A stretch of DNA of 54,180 nucleotides from Candidatus Colwelliibacteriota bacterium (lineage in GTDB: Bacteria > Patescibacteriota > Minisyncoccia > UBA6257 > Colwellbacteraceae). Shown in pieces: positions 1 through 8,334 of this stretch (position 1 is the first letter of the stretch; every line of letters starts with the position of its first letter). The position numbers were made by a program, and so were the translations under genes. The notes beneath the pieces were generated by a model. The model made no database searches, was not told the origin of the DNA, and saw nothing but the letters and a program-made list of their open reading frames with translations. Where the stretch lies: assembly GCA_028718505.1 (NCBI GenBank), contig JAQULQ010000002.1:1-54180 (forward strand), given 5' to 3'.

Positions 1-1
1 G

Positions 2-370
2 TTTAAAGACGTGAGCACTGGAGCGTCTAGCGACCTCAAGGAGGCGTCGCGTTTAGCCAGGTTACTTGTTATCCGTTTCGGCATGAGCGAAAAAATGGGG
101 CCGGTTTCTTTTGATAATCAGGATGAATATGTCTTCTTGGGGCGGGATATAGCAGCGAGTAAGAACTATTCGGAAGAAATCGCATCTAAAATAGATAAGG
201 AGGTGGAGGGTTTCATCAATGCAGCGCTCAAAACCGCGCAGAAGATTATCTCAGCCGACAGAAAAGCTCTTAAAGGTATTGCCGACACCCTCCTTAAGCA
301 AGAGGTTCTCGAACAGGACGAGTTCGAACGGCTTATTAAAAAATTCGGGTTGAAACAGGTATCCGCTTAG
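2..370 (+). CDS. ftsH: ATP-dependent zinc metalloprotease FtsH, C-terminal part (truncated by window edge)
   Basis: Open frame from base 2 reads FKDVSTGASSDLKEASRLARLLVIRFGMSEKMGPV, typical of the FtsH peptidase domain C-terminus. Confidence 0.85.
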   Translation, partial: FKDVSTGASSDLKEASRLARLLVIRFGMSEKMGPVSFDNQDEYVFLGRDIAASKNYSEEIASKIDKEVEGFINAALKTAQKIISADRKALKGIADTLLKQEVLEQDEFERLIKKFGLKQVSA

Positions 371-437
371 GATATATTTCCGTTTGACGGCGCCTATGGC
401 TCAATGATTAGGGCGGTCGTCTTGTGATTGAGAGTGA

Positions 438-544
438 GGCCGCAGCGGATATGTGGGTGCGTAGCTCAGCCGGTTAGAGCAGCCGTCTTATAAGCGGCAG
501 GTCCCTGGTTCGAATCCAGGCGCACCCACATATCCGCTGCGGCC
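438..544 (+). repeat. 17-bp perfect inverted repeat extending the tRNA-Ile acceptor stem
   Basis: GGCCGCAGCGGATATGT (438-454) is the exact reverse complement of ACATATCCGCTGCGGCC (528-544). Confidence 0.95.
455..528 (+). tRNA. tRNA-Ile (anticodon UAU)
   Basis: Cloverleaf: GGGTGCG/CGCACCC acceptor, GCTC/GAGC D-arm, GCCGT-CTTATAA-GCGGC anticodon arm, CCTGG-TTCGAAT-CCAGG T-arm. Confidence 0.88.
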
Positions 545-619
545 GAGCGAACCAATTACACGAATATATAAGTGATTACTCCCCGGTTCGGATCCAAGTA
601 GGCGCACTTTTTTGAGTTC

Positions 620-693
620 GGGTGCTTAGCTCAGCTGGCTAGAGCGTCTCGTTTACACCGAGAAGGCCGGGGGTTCGAGTCCCTCAGCACCCA
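620..693 (+). tRNA. tRNA-Val (anticodon UAC)
   Basis: GGGTGCT/AGCACCC acceptor, TCTCG-TTTACAC-CGAGA anticodon arm, GGTTCGAGT T-loop. Confidence 0.92.
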
Positions 694-756
694 CCGCTAA
701 ATCAAAAGCTTGTCCCGAACTTATCGAAGGAAATCAATACTACAGAGCTTTTTGAA

Positions 757-788
757 CAAAAAAACCGCCAATCGGGCGGTTTTTTTTA
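757..788 (+). terminator. Intrinsic terminator downstream of the tRNA cluster
   Basis: AAAAAAACCGCC-AATC-GGGCGGTTTTTTTT. Confidence 0.85.
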
Positions 789-806
789 TACTCCCCAGAC
801 AATGAG

Positions 807-911
807 TCATCTATCGCTATTTTTATCTTCGTCATCACCCGAATAATAGGCTGCAACCCCGATTATTATCACCACAAGCACCACAATAACGGTTGTCACT
901 ATATTTATCAT
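807..911 (-). CDS. Predicted 34-aa single-pass membrane microprotein
   Basis: Below the ORF-track cutoff; reads MINIVTTVIVVLVVIIIGVAAYYSGDDEDKNSDR*, hydrophobic helix plus acidic tail. Confidence 0.5.
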   Translation of the reverse strand: MINIVTTVIVVLVVIIIGVAAYYSGDDEDKNSDR

Positions 912-982
912 TATTATTAATTATAATCCTAAGACCGATCTTGGTATTATCTCCTGGGGGGCGGGTTTGATATACTTTAAAT

Positions 983-1303
983 ATGAAATTTTTTAAAGAG
1001 TGGCCGATTTCTATAGTCGCCTGTCTGCAGGCCGCAGCTCTTTTTGCCTACGTCGGGTTGGTGGGTTGGTTAGTGTCGCGCGCGGAAAATTGGCTGCCGG
1101 AAACGCCCATCTTTCTTAATATTGCTTTTTTTCTGGGGGTTTTCACCACATCGGCCCTGGTGTCTGCGACCCTTACCTTAATTTACCCGGCTTATGTGTT
1201 TTGGAAAGAGAGAAATATCTCAAAGAGCATTAAGCTGATACTAGCCACAATAGCTTGGCTGTTTATCTTTCTGATGGCTTTTGCTGTTCTGGTATCCCTT
1301 TAG
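983..1303 (+). CDS. Hypothetical multi-pass membrane protein
   Basis: 106 aa with several hydrophobic segments. Confidence 0.7.
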   Translation: MKFFKEWPISIVACLQAAALFAYVGLVGWLVSRAENWLPETPIFLNIAFFLGVFTTSALVSATLTLIYPAYVFWKERNISKSIKLILATIAWLFIFLMAFAVLVSL

Positions 1304-1380
1304 AAGCCCCACCAATTCAATCACACAAACCCGCCAGCAAGGACGGATCCGTAGCCAAAGAGCTAAAAAACTATAGGGGT

Positions 1381-1617
1381 TTATTCTTTTTTCTTTTTAA
1401 GTCCTAAAAATGATACTAGGGCGACCAGCAGATACATAAAAAATCCGTAAACGCAGGCTGGATAGCCAAAAACGGTCCCGGGTGCGCCTATCGGATTGCA
1501 GCCGGCTTCTTCGGTGGTCTCCTTAAAGATCTCTTGGTAAGACAAATACCCGGAGAACAGAGCTCCGAATAAAGAAATGCTCAAGATAGTTTTGAGGGCG
1601 GTGATTTTTTTCACCAC
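1381..1617 (-). CDS. Small membrane protein, VKOR-like fragment
   Basis: 78 aa with two TM segments and a CNPIGAPGTVFGYPACVYGF cysteine-containing segment. Confidence 0.55.
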   Translation of the reverse strand: MVKKITALKTILSISLFGALFSGYLSYQEIFKETTEEAGCNPIGAPGTVFGYPACVYGFFMYLLVALVSFLGLKKKKE

Positions 1618-1662
1618 TCTATTATATCAAAGAAGCAGGGAGGACCTGGGTATAAAAACAAA

Positions 1663-2430
1663 ATGCGGTGGCTAACAAATACCGTTTTACGCTATTATGT
1701 GAGAACTATGGAGCAAGAGGGCAGACCCCTACCCGGGCATATCGCCATTATCATTGATGGCAACAGACGCTGGGCGCGAGCACACGGTTTACGGCCGCAG
1801 GAAGGGCATGCCAAGGGAGCCAAGGTGCTGGAGAAGATCAATGAGGCTGCAGTTAATCTAGGTATAAAATACCTTACTATCTGGGGTGGATCTTATGACA
1901 ACCTCACCAAAAGAGATCCTCAGGAGATAAAAATGCTTGATGAGAAAATGTACCGGGTGTGGGCCCGCAACGGATTAAAAAATGAAACTATCTTCCGTGA
2001 GGGGGTGCACATTAGGTTCATTGGTGAATGGCCCGACCTTCTCTCCCAAGAGACACAAGATGCCATGCGGGCGCTGGAAAAGGCTACCCAGGATCACTCT
2101 GTCTATCACTACACCTATCTGATCGGCTATAGCGGGGACCGTGAGATGACGGCCGGCTTTAATAGTATCCTTCGGAGCGGCGTAGGGGGGATTAGTTTGG
2201 ATGTCATTCAGGACCATCTATGGACCAAGGACCTGCCGGCAGTAGACCTTGTGATAAGAACGGGGGAGGAAAATCCTAACATGTCCCACAACAGTAATGG
2301 TTTTATGATGTGGCACACCAGAAATGCCTTTTTTTACCACATATCTAAATTCTGGCCAGATTTCACGGTGGAGGACCTAAAGGATATAATTAAGCAATTC
2401 CGTCAAACGGAAAGGCGTTTCGGTAAATAA
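1663..2430 (+). CDS. uppS: Undecaprenyl diphosphate synthase family (cis-prenyltransferase)
   Basis: PGHIAIIIDGNRRWARAHGL and VDLVIRTGEE motifs. Confidence 0.88.
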   Translation: MRWLTNTVLRYYVRTMEQEGRPLPGHIAIIIDGNRRWARAHGLRPQEGHAKGAKVLEKINEAAVNLGIKYLTIWGGSYDNLTKRDPQEIKMLDEKMYRVWARNGLKNETIFREGVHIRFIGEWPDLLSQETQDAMRALEKATQDHSVYHYTYLIGYSGDREMTAGFNSILRSGVGGISLDVIQDHLWTKDLPAVDLVIRTGEENPNMSHNSNGFMMWHTRNAFFYHISKFWPDFTVEDLKDIIKQFRQTERRFGK

Positions 2431-2436
2431 TCCGTG

Positions 2437-2571
2437 CAGTTTCCACAGGTTATTCGGCAATGGTAATACCTTGCCGTTTCCGTTTTAATCGGCAGCTTTC
2501 CCACAATTTCCCCACAATTTATTGACGGATAGGATAAAATGTGTCTATTTCCACAGGTTCTCCACAATGTT
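2437..2571 (+). promoter_or_regulatory. Cluster of DnaA-box-like CCACA motifs
   Basis: TTTCCACAGGTT twice (2440-2451, 2548-2559), TTTCCCACA, TTTCCCCACA, TTCTCCACA (8/9 to TTATCCACA), all in one orientation. Confidence 0.35.
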
Positions 2572-2642
2572 GGAAGACCGGGTTATCGCATGGATGCTAG
2601 GTTTTTAGACAATTTCGTGTTCGGGTATTTTCACGTTTTACA

Positions 2643-3083
2643 TCATTGACGAAATCTAGGAGTATTCTTTCTATAATATCCATTTTTGTGTAATCTATAC
2701 AGAATTTTATAGCTTTCCGGGACCCATGGATCACCGCCTATCCTCTCAAGCCAGTTCTCGAACTCAAATGCTCTATTCCCCGCTAATTTATTATAGAAAA
2801 GGGGTATTATCGTATTCTTTAGACTCCCTATCTCTCTCACAATCAACATAGCCTGAGGACCTCTTTTAGCGCCATCGTGCCCTGGATAGTGATAGACATA
2901 CACTTTGTTCTTTAAGCCTAATTCATCTCTAATACCCCTTAAAAGGTCTATATTTCTTGCGTGCATCTTAATTTGAAAGGAGGGAACCCTCTTCTCTGTC
3001 CTTCTCCAAGCGCTAAAAGTGAAGCTTCCCTCGCCCTCAACTAATCCCCTGATGTACTCACAGCTTAATTTTCGATGCAACAT
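2643..3083 (-). CDS. LAGLIDADG-family homing endonuclease-like protein (free-standing)
   Basis: YIRGLVEGEGSF motif plus typical LAGLIDADG fold segments; bracketed by 12-bp direct repeats. Confidence 0.8.
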   Translation of the reverse strand: MLHRKLSCEYIRGLVEGEGSFTFSAWRRTEKRVPSFQIKMHARNIDLLRGIRDELGLKNKVYVYHYPGHDGAKRGPQAMLIVREIGSLKNTIIPLFYNKLAGNRAFEFENWLERIGGDPWVPESYKILYRLHKNGYYRKNTPRFRQ

Positions 3084-3180
3084 GTTTCACGTTTTAATTC
3101 ACCCCCCGCTTTATCTAACGTTTCACTGGGAAACGTTTATATTATACCATTAGCAATGGACGTTGAATAAAGCAGTCTCT

Positions 3181-3546
3181 ATGACTAAGCAAATCAGGCT
3201 CGGAATATTGGGAGAGAACCTTGCCGCTGAATATCTCAGAAAGAAGGGCTACGGGATGGTTGAGCGAAATTGTCGTAAAAAGTGGGGTGAACTGGATGTC
3301 GTCGCTATATCTCCAGACAAAAAGCTCGTATTTGTAGAGGTCAAGACTGTCTCTGGAATTGATCCCAAGATTACGGGCGAAGACCAAATGACCGCATCAA
3401 AAATTAAAAAGTTTAAACGAGCTGCTAAGATATACGCCGACGGCTGCGGCCAACTTCTGGCCGGAGAGAGGGGATGGCAACTAGACCTGATTACAGTTGA
3501 ACTCAGTAAGAACACGGCCAGAGTGCGCCATTATCAAAATATTTAG
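3181..3546 (+). CDS. yraN: UPF0102 / YraN-family endonuclease-like protein
   Basis: GENLAAEYLRKKGY, GELDVVA, VFVEVKTV motifs. Confidence 0.9.
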   Translation: MTKQIRLGILGENLAAEYLRKKGYGMVERNCRKKWGELDVVAISPDKKLVFVEVKTVSGIDPKITGEDQMTASKIKKFKRAAKIYADGCGQLLAGERGWQLDLITVELSKNTARVRHYQNI

Positions 3547-3598
3547 GCTGATGCGGAGAGTTGACTGGCCGTTCTAAAATCCTCATACTTAACCATCG

Positions 3599-3868
3599 AT
3601 GCCAAACACAAGAGCGGCCAAAAGGGCTTTGAGACAGAGCGAGAGGAAAAGAGTTCAAAACCTAAGAAAGAAGAGGGAGCTTGCGCATGTTATAAAGGAG
3701 TACAAAAAAACAATAGAGGGCGGCGACACAAAGGGGGCTATGGATAAGCTGCCGGAAGTCTATAAGAAATTGGATAAGGCTGCAAAGACTCATCTTATAA
3801 AAAAGAACCGGGCCAACCGACTCAAATCCAGGCTCACCAAGAAGCTTTCGACTCGCCCTACCAGTTGA
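3599..3868 (+). CDS. rpsT: 30S ribosomal protein S20
   Basis: MPNTRAAKRALRQSERKRVQNLRKK, small basic protein. Confidence 0.93.
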   Translation: MPNTRAAKRALRQSERKRVQNLRKKRELAHVIKEYKKTIEGGDTKGAMDKLPEVYKKLDKAAKTHLIKKNRANRLKSRLTKKLSTRPTS

Positions 3869-4694
3869 GCGGGTTGAATTTAAGGCCCAAAGATACGGCC
3901 ACCAAGACCTCTTCATAATCTAGCCGGCCAGCCCTAACGGCTGTGTTGTAATCAGCATACATTTCTGCTTCGGTTTCACTATTGAGCCGGAAGGCTAACC
4001 CATTAAAAAGACGTTCCGCATCATAGCGGCCGCCGCTTAAAAGTTCTTCTAAAGCAACCACCCTCTGTCCGACAGTCCCACCTTTTTTGATCTCGTTGAT
4101 GTTGAAGAAATAATTGACTGCCGTTTTCCCGCCTTCAATATTCGTACCTTTAGTTAGCGACAGCCGTTCTAATTCGGTCGCTATTCTCCAGGTGTCAGAT
4201 CCTAAAAAGTCTTTGATCTTGGTGATGCTCGGCTGTGTAAGCTCCAGGCTCAGCTCGGACGCCTGGCCTCTAATAAATTTATCCAGTTCCTTGCCCTGCA
4301 GTTTCCCAAATTCATAAAAAATATTCGGAAGTTCAGTCAAAAACTTAAAAGCGGAGGCAAATTTTTTCTCCGTGTTGATAATAACATTAATGTCATCGGT
4401 GTTAGCCCTGCTGCGCAGAATACTCTTAAGTTTTTTGGTATCTGCATATTGAAATGGATTGTCTAAGATAAGCAGTTTCTTGGGCCCGAACATAGGGGGC
4501 GTACTGACAAAACTCTCCAACCGCTGGAAGTCTTCTTCTTTTTCCAGACTAAGCCGTTCGTGCGAGCAGGCGCCTCTTTTCTGCACAAAAAAACTGATCA
4601 ACTCATTAAGTTTTTTGAGGCGCCTGTACGAGTCTTCTCCGTAAAGAGTTGTGATCACATTTAAATTATATGCGGTCGGTGTGTCGACCGCCAT
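3858..4694 (-). CDS. holA: DNA polymerase III delta subunit
   Basis: LYGEDSYRRLKKLNEL start, SERLSLTKG-like region, overall delta-subunit layout. Confidence 0.8.
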   Translation of the reverse strand: MAVDTPTAYNLNVITTLYGEDSYRRLKKLNELISFFVQKRGACSHERLSLEKEEDFQRLESFVSTPPMFGPKKLLILDNPFQYADTKKLKSILRSRANTDDINVIINTEKKFASAFKFLTELPNIFYEFGKLQGKELDKFIRGQASELSLELTQPSITKIKDFLGSDTWRIATELERLSLTKGTNIEGGKTAVNYFFNINEIKKGGTVGQRVVALEELLSGGRYDAERLFNGLAFRLNSETEAEMYADYNTAVRAGRLDYEEVLVAVSLGLKFNPLNW

Positions 4695-4735
4695 TCAGAG
4701 AATATGCACCTCTGGGGATATATTACCAGCCGACC

Positions 4736-5620
4736 CTAGAGTTTTTGACACCTTGGACAAAAATGGGCTGGCCGCTGTCCCAATACCATTCTCTGGATGG
4801 GGGTCCGACATCTTCGGCAGGGCTCACCCGTTCTACGATAAACGAGCAACTCCCGCCCGTACCCTCCGGGCCTGCCGGAGGTGTCTCTGTAGTCACCGAC
4901 GGACGTACCGCGTAATCGAATAGCTTTTTTAAGTATTTTTCTCGCAGAGATAAGGAGCTTTTTGATCTCAGATCTGTCAAGAGTGTAAGCCGGACGGGCT
5001 GGATGGACCTTGATACTCCACAGAATGTCGTCAGCATAAATATTTCCGATCCCGGCGACTACAGTCGGGTCCATGAGGGTCTGTTTAATACTTTTGCGCC
5101 TAGTCCGGATTATCTTCTCAAAGATTGCGGGGGTAAGATGTCCATCCAGAGCATCTAGCCCGAGTTTACGGATCGCGGGGAGAGAAAAGATGTACTTCGA
5201 CTCTCCGAAGTCAACTCGCGCAAATTTACGCATATCAGAGAGAGCTAACATTTTACCGTTATCGAGACTAAAAATGACGTGGACATACTGATTAACTCGG
5301 TCTTTGAATGGCCCTCGGATAGGGTTTGTCACCAGCCAGCCAGCTCGCGTTTTCTTGAGAAACCACCTGCCGACCATTAGGTGGCCTGTCATTTTTTGAT
5401 GAATAAGCAGCGCGCGGTCTCTATCGAGCGTTATCAGAATATTCTTACCGAGACGCTTCACGTCTAAGATCTTTGAGTCCCTTATTCTCTTCTTGAGTAT
5501 GGCGGGCGTTATACCCTTTATACTCTTCGGCCAATCTGTCCAAAGATCAATAATTTTTCGATGAACCACTTTTCGCCTAAGATCATCAACGATCGTTTGG
5601 ACTTCGGGAAGTTCGGGCAT
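4736..5620 (-). CDS. mutM: Formamidopyrimidine-DNA glycosylase
   Basis: MPELPEVQTIV N-terminus and C-terminal zinc finger CRRC...CPRCQ. Confidence 0.95.
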   Translation of the reverse strand: MPELPEVQTIVDDLRRKVVHRKIIDLWTDWPKSIKGITPAILKKRIRDSKILDVKRLGKNILITLDRDRALLIHQKMTGHLMVGRWFLKKTRAGWLVTNPIRGPFKDRVNQYVHVIFSLDNGKMLALSDMRKFARVDFGESKYIFSLPAIRKLGLDALDGHLTPAIFEKIIRTRRKSIKQTLMDPTVVAGIGNIYADDILWSIKVHPARPAYTLDRSEIKKLLISARKILKKAIRLRGTSVGDYRDTSGRPGGYGRELLVYRRTGEPCRRCRTPIQRMVLGQRPAHFCPRCQKL

Positions 5621-5637
5621 AAATGTCGGCCTAAAGA

Positions 5638-6969
5638 TTAGATCTGAAAACGTTCAGCCTGCGGGATAAGATTGGGATCAGTAGGCAAAGTAAAGAAAAA
5701 CGTTGTTCCTCGGCCTAGGGTTGACTCAGCCCAGATACTGCCTCCGTGCTGCTGAATAATGTTCTTAGTGATATAAAGTCCCAATCCAGAGCCGTCAGCC
5801 TGAACCCTCCTAGCGGCGGATGCACGAAAGAATTTTTGGAACAGTTTTTCCATGTCAGCCGGGGCAATACCAATCCCCGTGTCGCGAATGCTAACTTGGA
5901 TGTAGGGCTTGTCTCTTACCGACTTCAGTCCGACCGTGACGGAGCCGCTTTTAGAATTATATTTCATAGCATTATCTATCAGGTTTGAAATAGCTAGGCC
6001 CAGTCTTACTGGATCTGCCTGGAGTTTCAATCCACTAAAGCCGCCCTTGTCGAAATACATCTCAAGTCCATATTTCTTAGCTACCAGCTGAGCATTGTCC
6101 AGAATATCACTGATAAACTTGATCAGCTCAACCTCTTCATACTTATAACCGAATCTTCCCTCTTCAATTTCGGCTACACCCAAAAGATCATTAACGGTTT
6201 TAAGAAGGCCCTTGGTTGCTAACAGTCCGCTTTGTACAAGAACTTCCCCCTCCTCATTGAGTTGTTGATTCTTAAACAGACTCTCTAACGTCCAGTTAAC
6301 GGCTGTCAGGGGTGTTCTTAGCTGGTGGGCGGCGATCGAGACAAACTCCGATTTAGATTTAACAAGTTGTACTTCTCTTGTTCTGTCTCTGATAACCTTA
6401 ACGAAGCCTAAGAGCACACCGCTTTGGGTCGCTAGTCTGTCCGTTGATACCCGGAACTCTCTCTCTGGATTAGTGAAAGAAATATCAGCTACCTGAGGAA
6501 GCGCATCGGGTGCCGATTGACTGACAACGGTCGGGGCAAGGGACGGAAAGAGCGTCTGTACCAATAGGGTAAATGACGGATCGCTGGCTTTACCAGGACC
6601 CATAATCGTTCCCAAAACCGTATCCTTAGAAATATTGAACATTTTTTCGGCGGCGCCATTAAAAACTAGGATCCTAAAATTGTTGTCATAAGCTACGACC
6701 GCGCTCGCAAGATTCATTACAATGCTCTCTAGACGAGCCGCATCTGCTGTTTCGTTAAAATGTTTTTTACTTTGCCCAAGCATTCTTGTTGTTAAAGGAA
6801 TACTGGAGATAACAGCCAAAAGCGCTATCAGCGCCCCCACAATGACACTCTTAGAAAAGAGGAGGGCGAGTGCTGCTATTACTAATCCAATACTCCAAGA
6901 TAGCCAGACGGCCCACATCTCTGGTCTTACAAGTACATGTTCTTTTTTGGCAAGTTTGTTGCGCACCAT
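5638..6969 (-). CDS. Membrane sensor histidine kinase (PAS-HisKA-HATPase)
   Basis: FVSIAAHQLRTPLTAVNW H-box, DNAMKYN N-box, DTGIGIAP and GSGLGLYI motifs. Confidence 0.93.
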   Translation of the reverse strand: MVRNKLAKKEHVLVRPEMWAVWLSWSIGLVIAALALLFSKSVIVGALIALLAVISSIPLTTRMLGQSKKHFNETADAARLESIVMNLASAVVAYDNNFRILVFNGAAEKMFNISKDTVLGTIMGPGKASDPSFTLLVQTLFPSLAPTVVSQSAPDALPQVADISFTNPEREFRVSTDRLATQSGVLLGFVKVIRDRTREVQLVKSKSEFVSIAAHQLRTPLTAVNWTLESLFKNQQLNEEGEVLVQSGLLATKGLLKTVNDLLGVAEIEEGRFGYKYEEVELIKFISDILDNAQLVAKKYGLEMYFDKGGFSGLKLQADPVRLGLAISNLIDNAMKYNSKSGSVTVGLKSVRDKPYIQVSIRDTGIGIAPADMEKLFQKFFRASAARRVQADGSGLGLYITKNIIQQHGGSIWAESTLGRGTTFFFTLPTDPNLIPQAERFQI

Positions 6970-6998
6970 AGTTGCTAGTTTATCTAATTATATTGACT

Positions 6999-7928
6999 TC
7001 AGAAAAGTTTTCCCATTTTTCTTTTGGGAGGTTCTGATTCCTGTTCGATTCTTTGCACAAGAGTTTTAAAACCGAACCCCTCAAGATACCGATAAAGACT
7101 CGTCTGATATAAATCGGCGCCGACCGCTAACTCCTCCAGGCCCTTCGGTGAGGGGGCATCTCTTAAGGCAGTAGCCAACTCTTTGGAGAGGAGGGCCGTC
7201 TCTTTATTCCGCATAAGCTTGTCGGCTAAGATGGGTGATTCTTTCTCTAACAATTGGATCTTTTGATAGATATTTTCTATGGTTCCGTAGGTTTTGATGA
7301 GAGTAACGGCTGTTTTGGGGCCGACACCCGAGACGCCCGGAATGTTATCCGATTTGTCTCCCACTAATCCTTTATAATCCGGCACCTGATTGGGTCTGAT
7401 CCCCAATCTGTCTAATACCCCCTGCTCATTATAAATAACGGCGGTGCTGATGCCTTTTTGGGGGATTTCAGCGACTACTTGATCGCCGTCAACCGCCTGC
7501 AGAAGGTCTAAATCCCCGGAGAGAATAACGACTTGGCCGACTTGGCCGCTGAACCTTTGGGCCAAAGTAGCGATTATGTCGTCTGCTTCATACCCGGGGA
7601 CGCCCAAAACTTTAATACCAAAGCGACTTATCAAATCTTTCGAAGCTTCAAGCTGTGGGATTAGGTCATCCGGAGTGGGGGGGCGAAGAGCTTTATATCC
7701 GCTGAATTTTTGCTTACGAAAAGTGGGTTCTGGCAAGTCAAAGGCAGCCGCTGCATACCGAGGATGTTTTTCTTTAAAAAGCCTGATAAGCACGCTGGCC
7801 AAACCATAAAGAGCTCCGGTAGGCTCGCCGTTAGGGGCAGTTAACGGAGGCAGAGCATGATAGGCCCTGTGAATTATTGAATTTGCATCAATTAATAGTA
7901 ATGTATCTTTCATTCTCTTTTTCTCCAT
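6999..7928 (-). CDS. PolA-type 5'-3' exonuclease (stand-alone domain)
   Basis: LLLIDANSIIHRAYHALPPL, GYEADDIIATLA, GDKSDNIPGVSGVGPKTA; no polymerase domain. Confidence 0.9.
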   Translation of the reverse strand: MEKKRMKDTLLLIDANSIIHRAYHALPPLTAPNGEPTGALYGLASVLIRLFKEKHPRYAAAAFDLPEPTFRKQKFSGYKALRPPTPDDLIPQLEASKDLISRFGIKVLGVPGYEADDIIATLAQRFSGQVGQVVILSGDLDLLQAVDGDQVVAEIPQKGISTAVIYNEQGVLDRLGIRPNQVPDYKGLVGDKSDNIPGVSGVGPKTAVTLIKTYGTIENIYQKIQLLEKESPILADKLMRNKETALLSKELATALRDAPSPKGLEELAVGADLYQTSLYRYLEGFGFKTLVQRIEQESEPPKRKMGKLF

Positions 7929-8334
7929 GCTGAAATCGGATCCAGACAGTATGGGGTGGCATAGCTACTCTCACCCTGTCTGCCCACTCTACAACAACAA
8001 TGTTGTCCTCGGACAGCATTTTGTTCCATCCTAGGTCTAGCAAGTCTTTTTTGTCTATTCTGTAGGCATCTATATGATAAATGTTCCGAAACCGACTCTG
8101 TCTGGAAAGCTTAAATCGTTTAAAAATAACAAAGGTGGGGCTTGCCACCCCTTTTTTAACGCCCAAGCTTTTAATAAGGCTTTGTGTAAAAGTAGTCTTG
8201 CCCGACCCCAAATCGCCGACTAAGCCCATCGTCACTGCTCGCTCATGTTTTTTTGGGCCCACCAGCTCCTGTGCTATGGTCTCAGCCAAAGCTCTTGTCT
8301 CTCGCGCACTGCCAGAGTGTATTTTCTCACTCAT
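7888..8334 (-). CDS. tsaE: tRNA threonylcarbamoyladenosine biosynthesis ATPase TsaE
   Basis: GLVGDLGSGKTTFTQ Walker A, ASPTFVIFKRF, HIDAYRI. Confidence 0.93.
   Translation of the reverse strand: MSEKIHSGSARETRALAETIAQELVGPKKHERAVTMGLVGDLGSGKTTFTQSLIKSLGVKKGVASPTFVIFKRFKLSRQSRFRNIYHIDAYRIDKKDLLDLGWNKMLSEDNIVVVEWADRVRVAMPPHTVWIRFQHGEKENERYITIN

Larger units (their letters stand above)
390..606 (+). other. Two halves of a degenerate tRNA-like gene (possibly His GUG or Thr UGU) separated by an insertion carrying tRNA-Ile
   Basis: 7-bp acceptor GCGCCTA (390-396) pairs with TAGGCGC (599-605); D-arm GCTC/GGGC present; T-arm CCCGG-TTCGGAT-CCAAG degenerate; interrupted at about 437-571. Confidence 0.5.

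Noticed and set aside
4651-5037. Short ORFs around the holA-mutM junction
   Set aside because: They overlap mutM and its zinc finger in other frames and have no independent support
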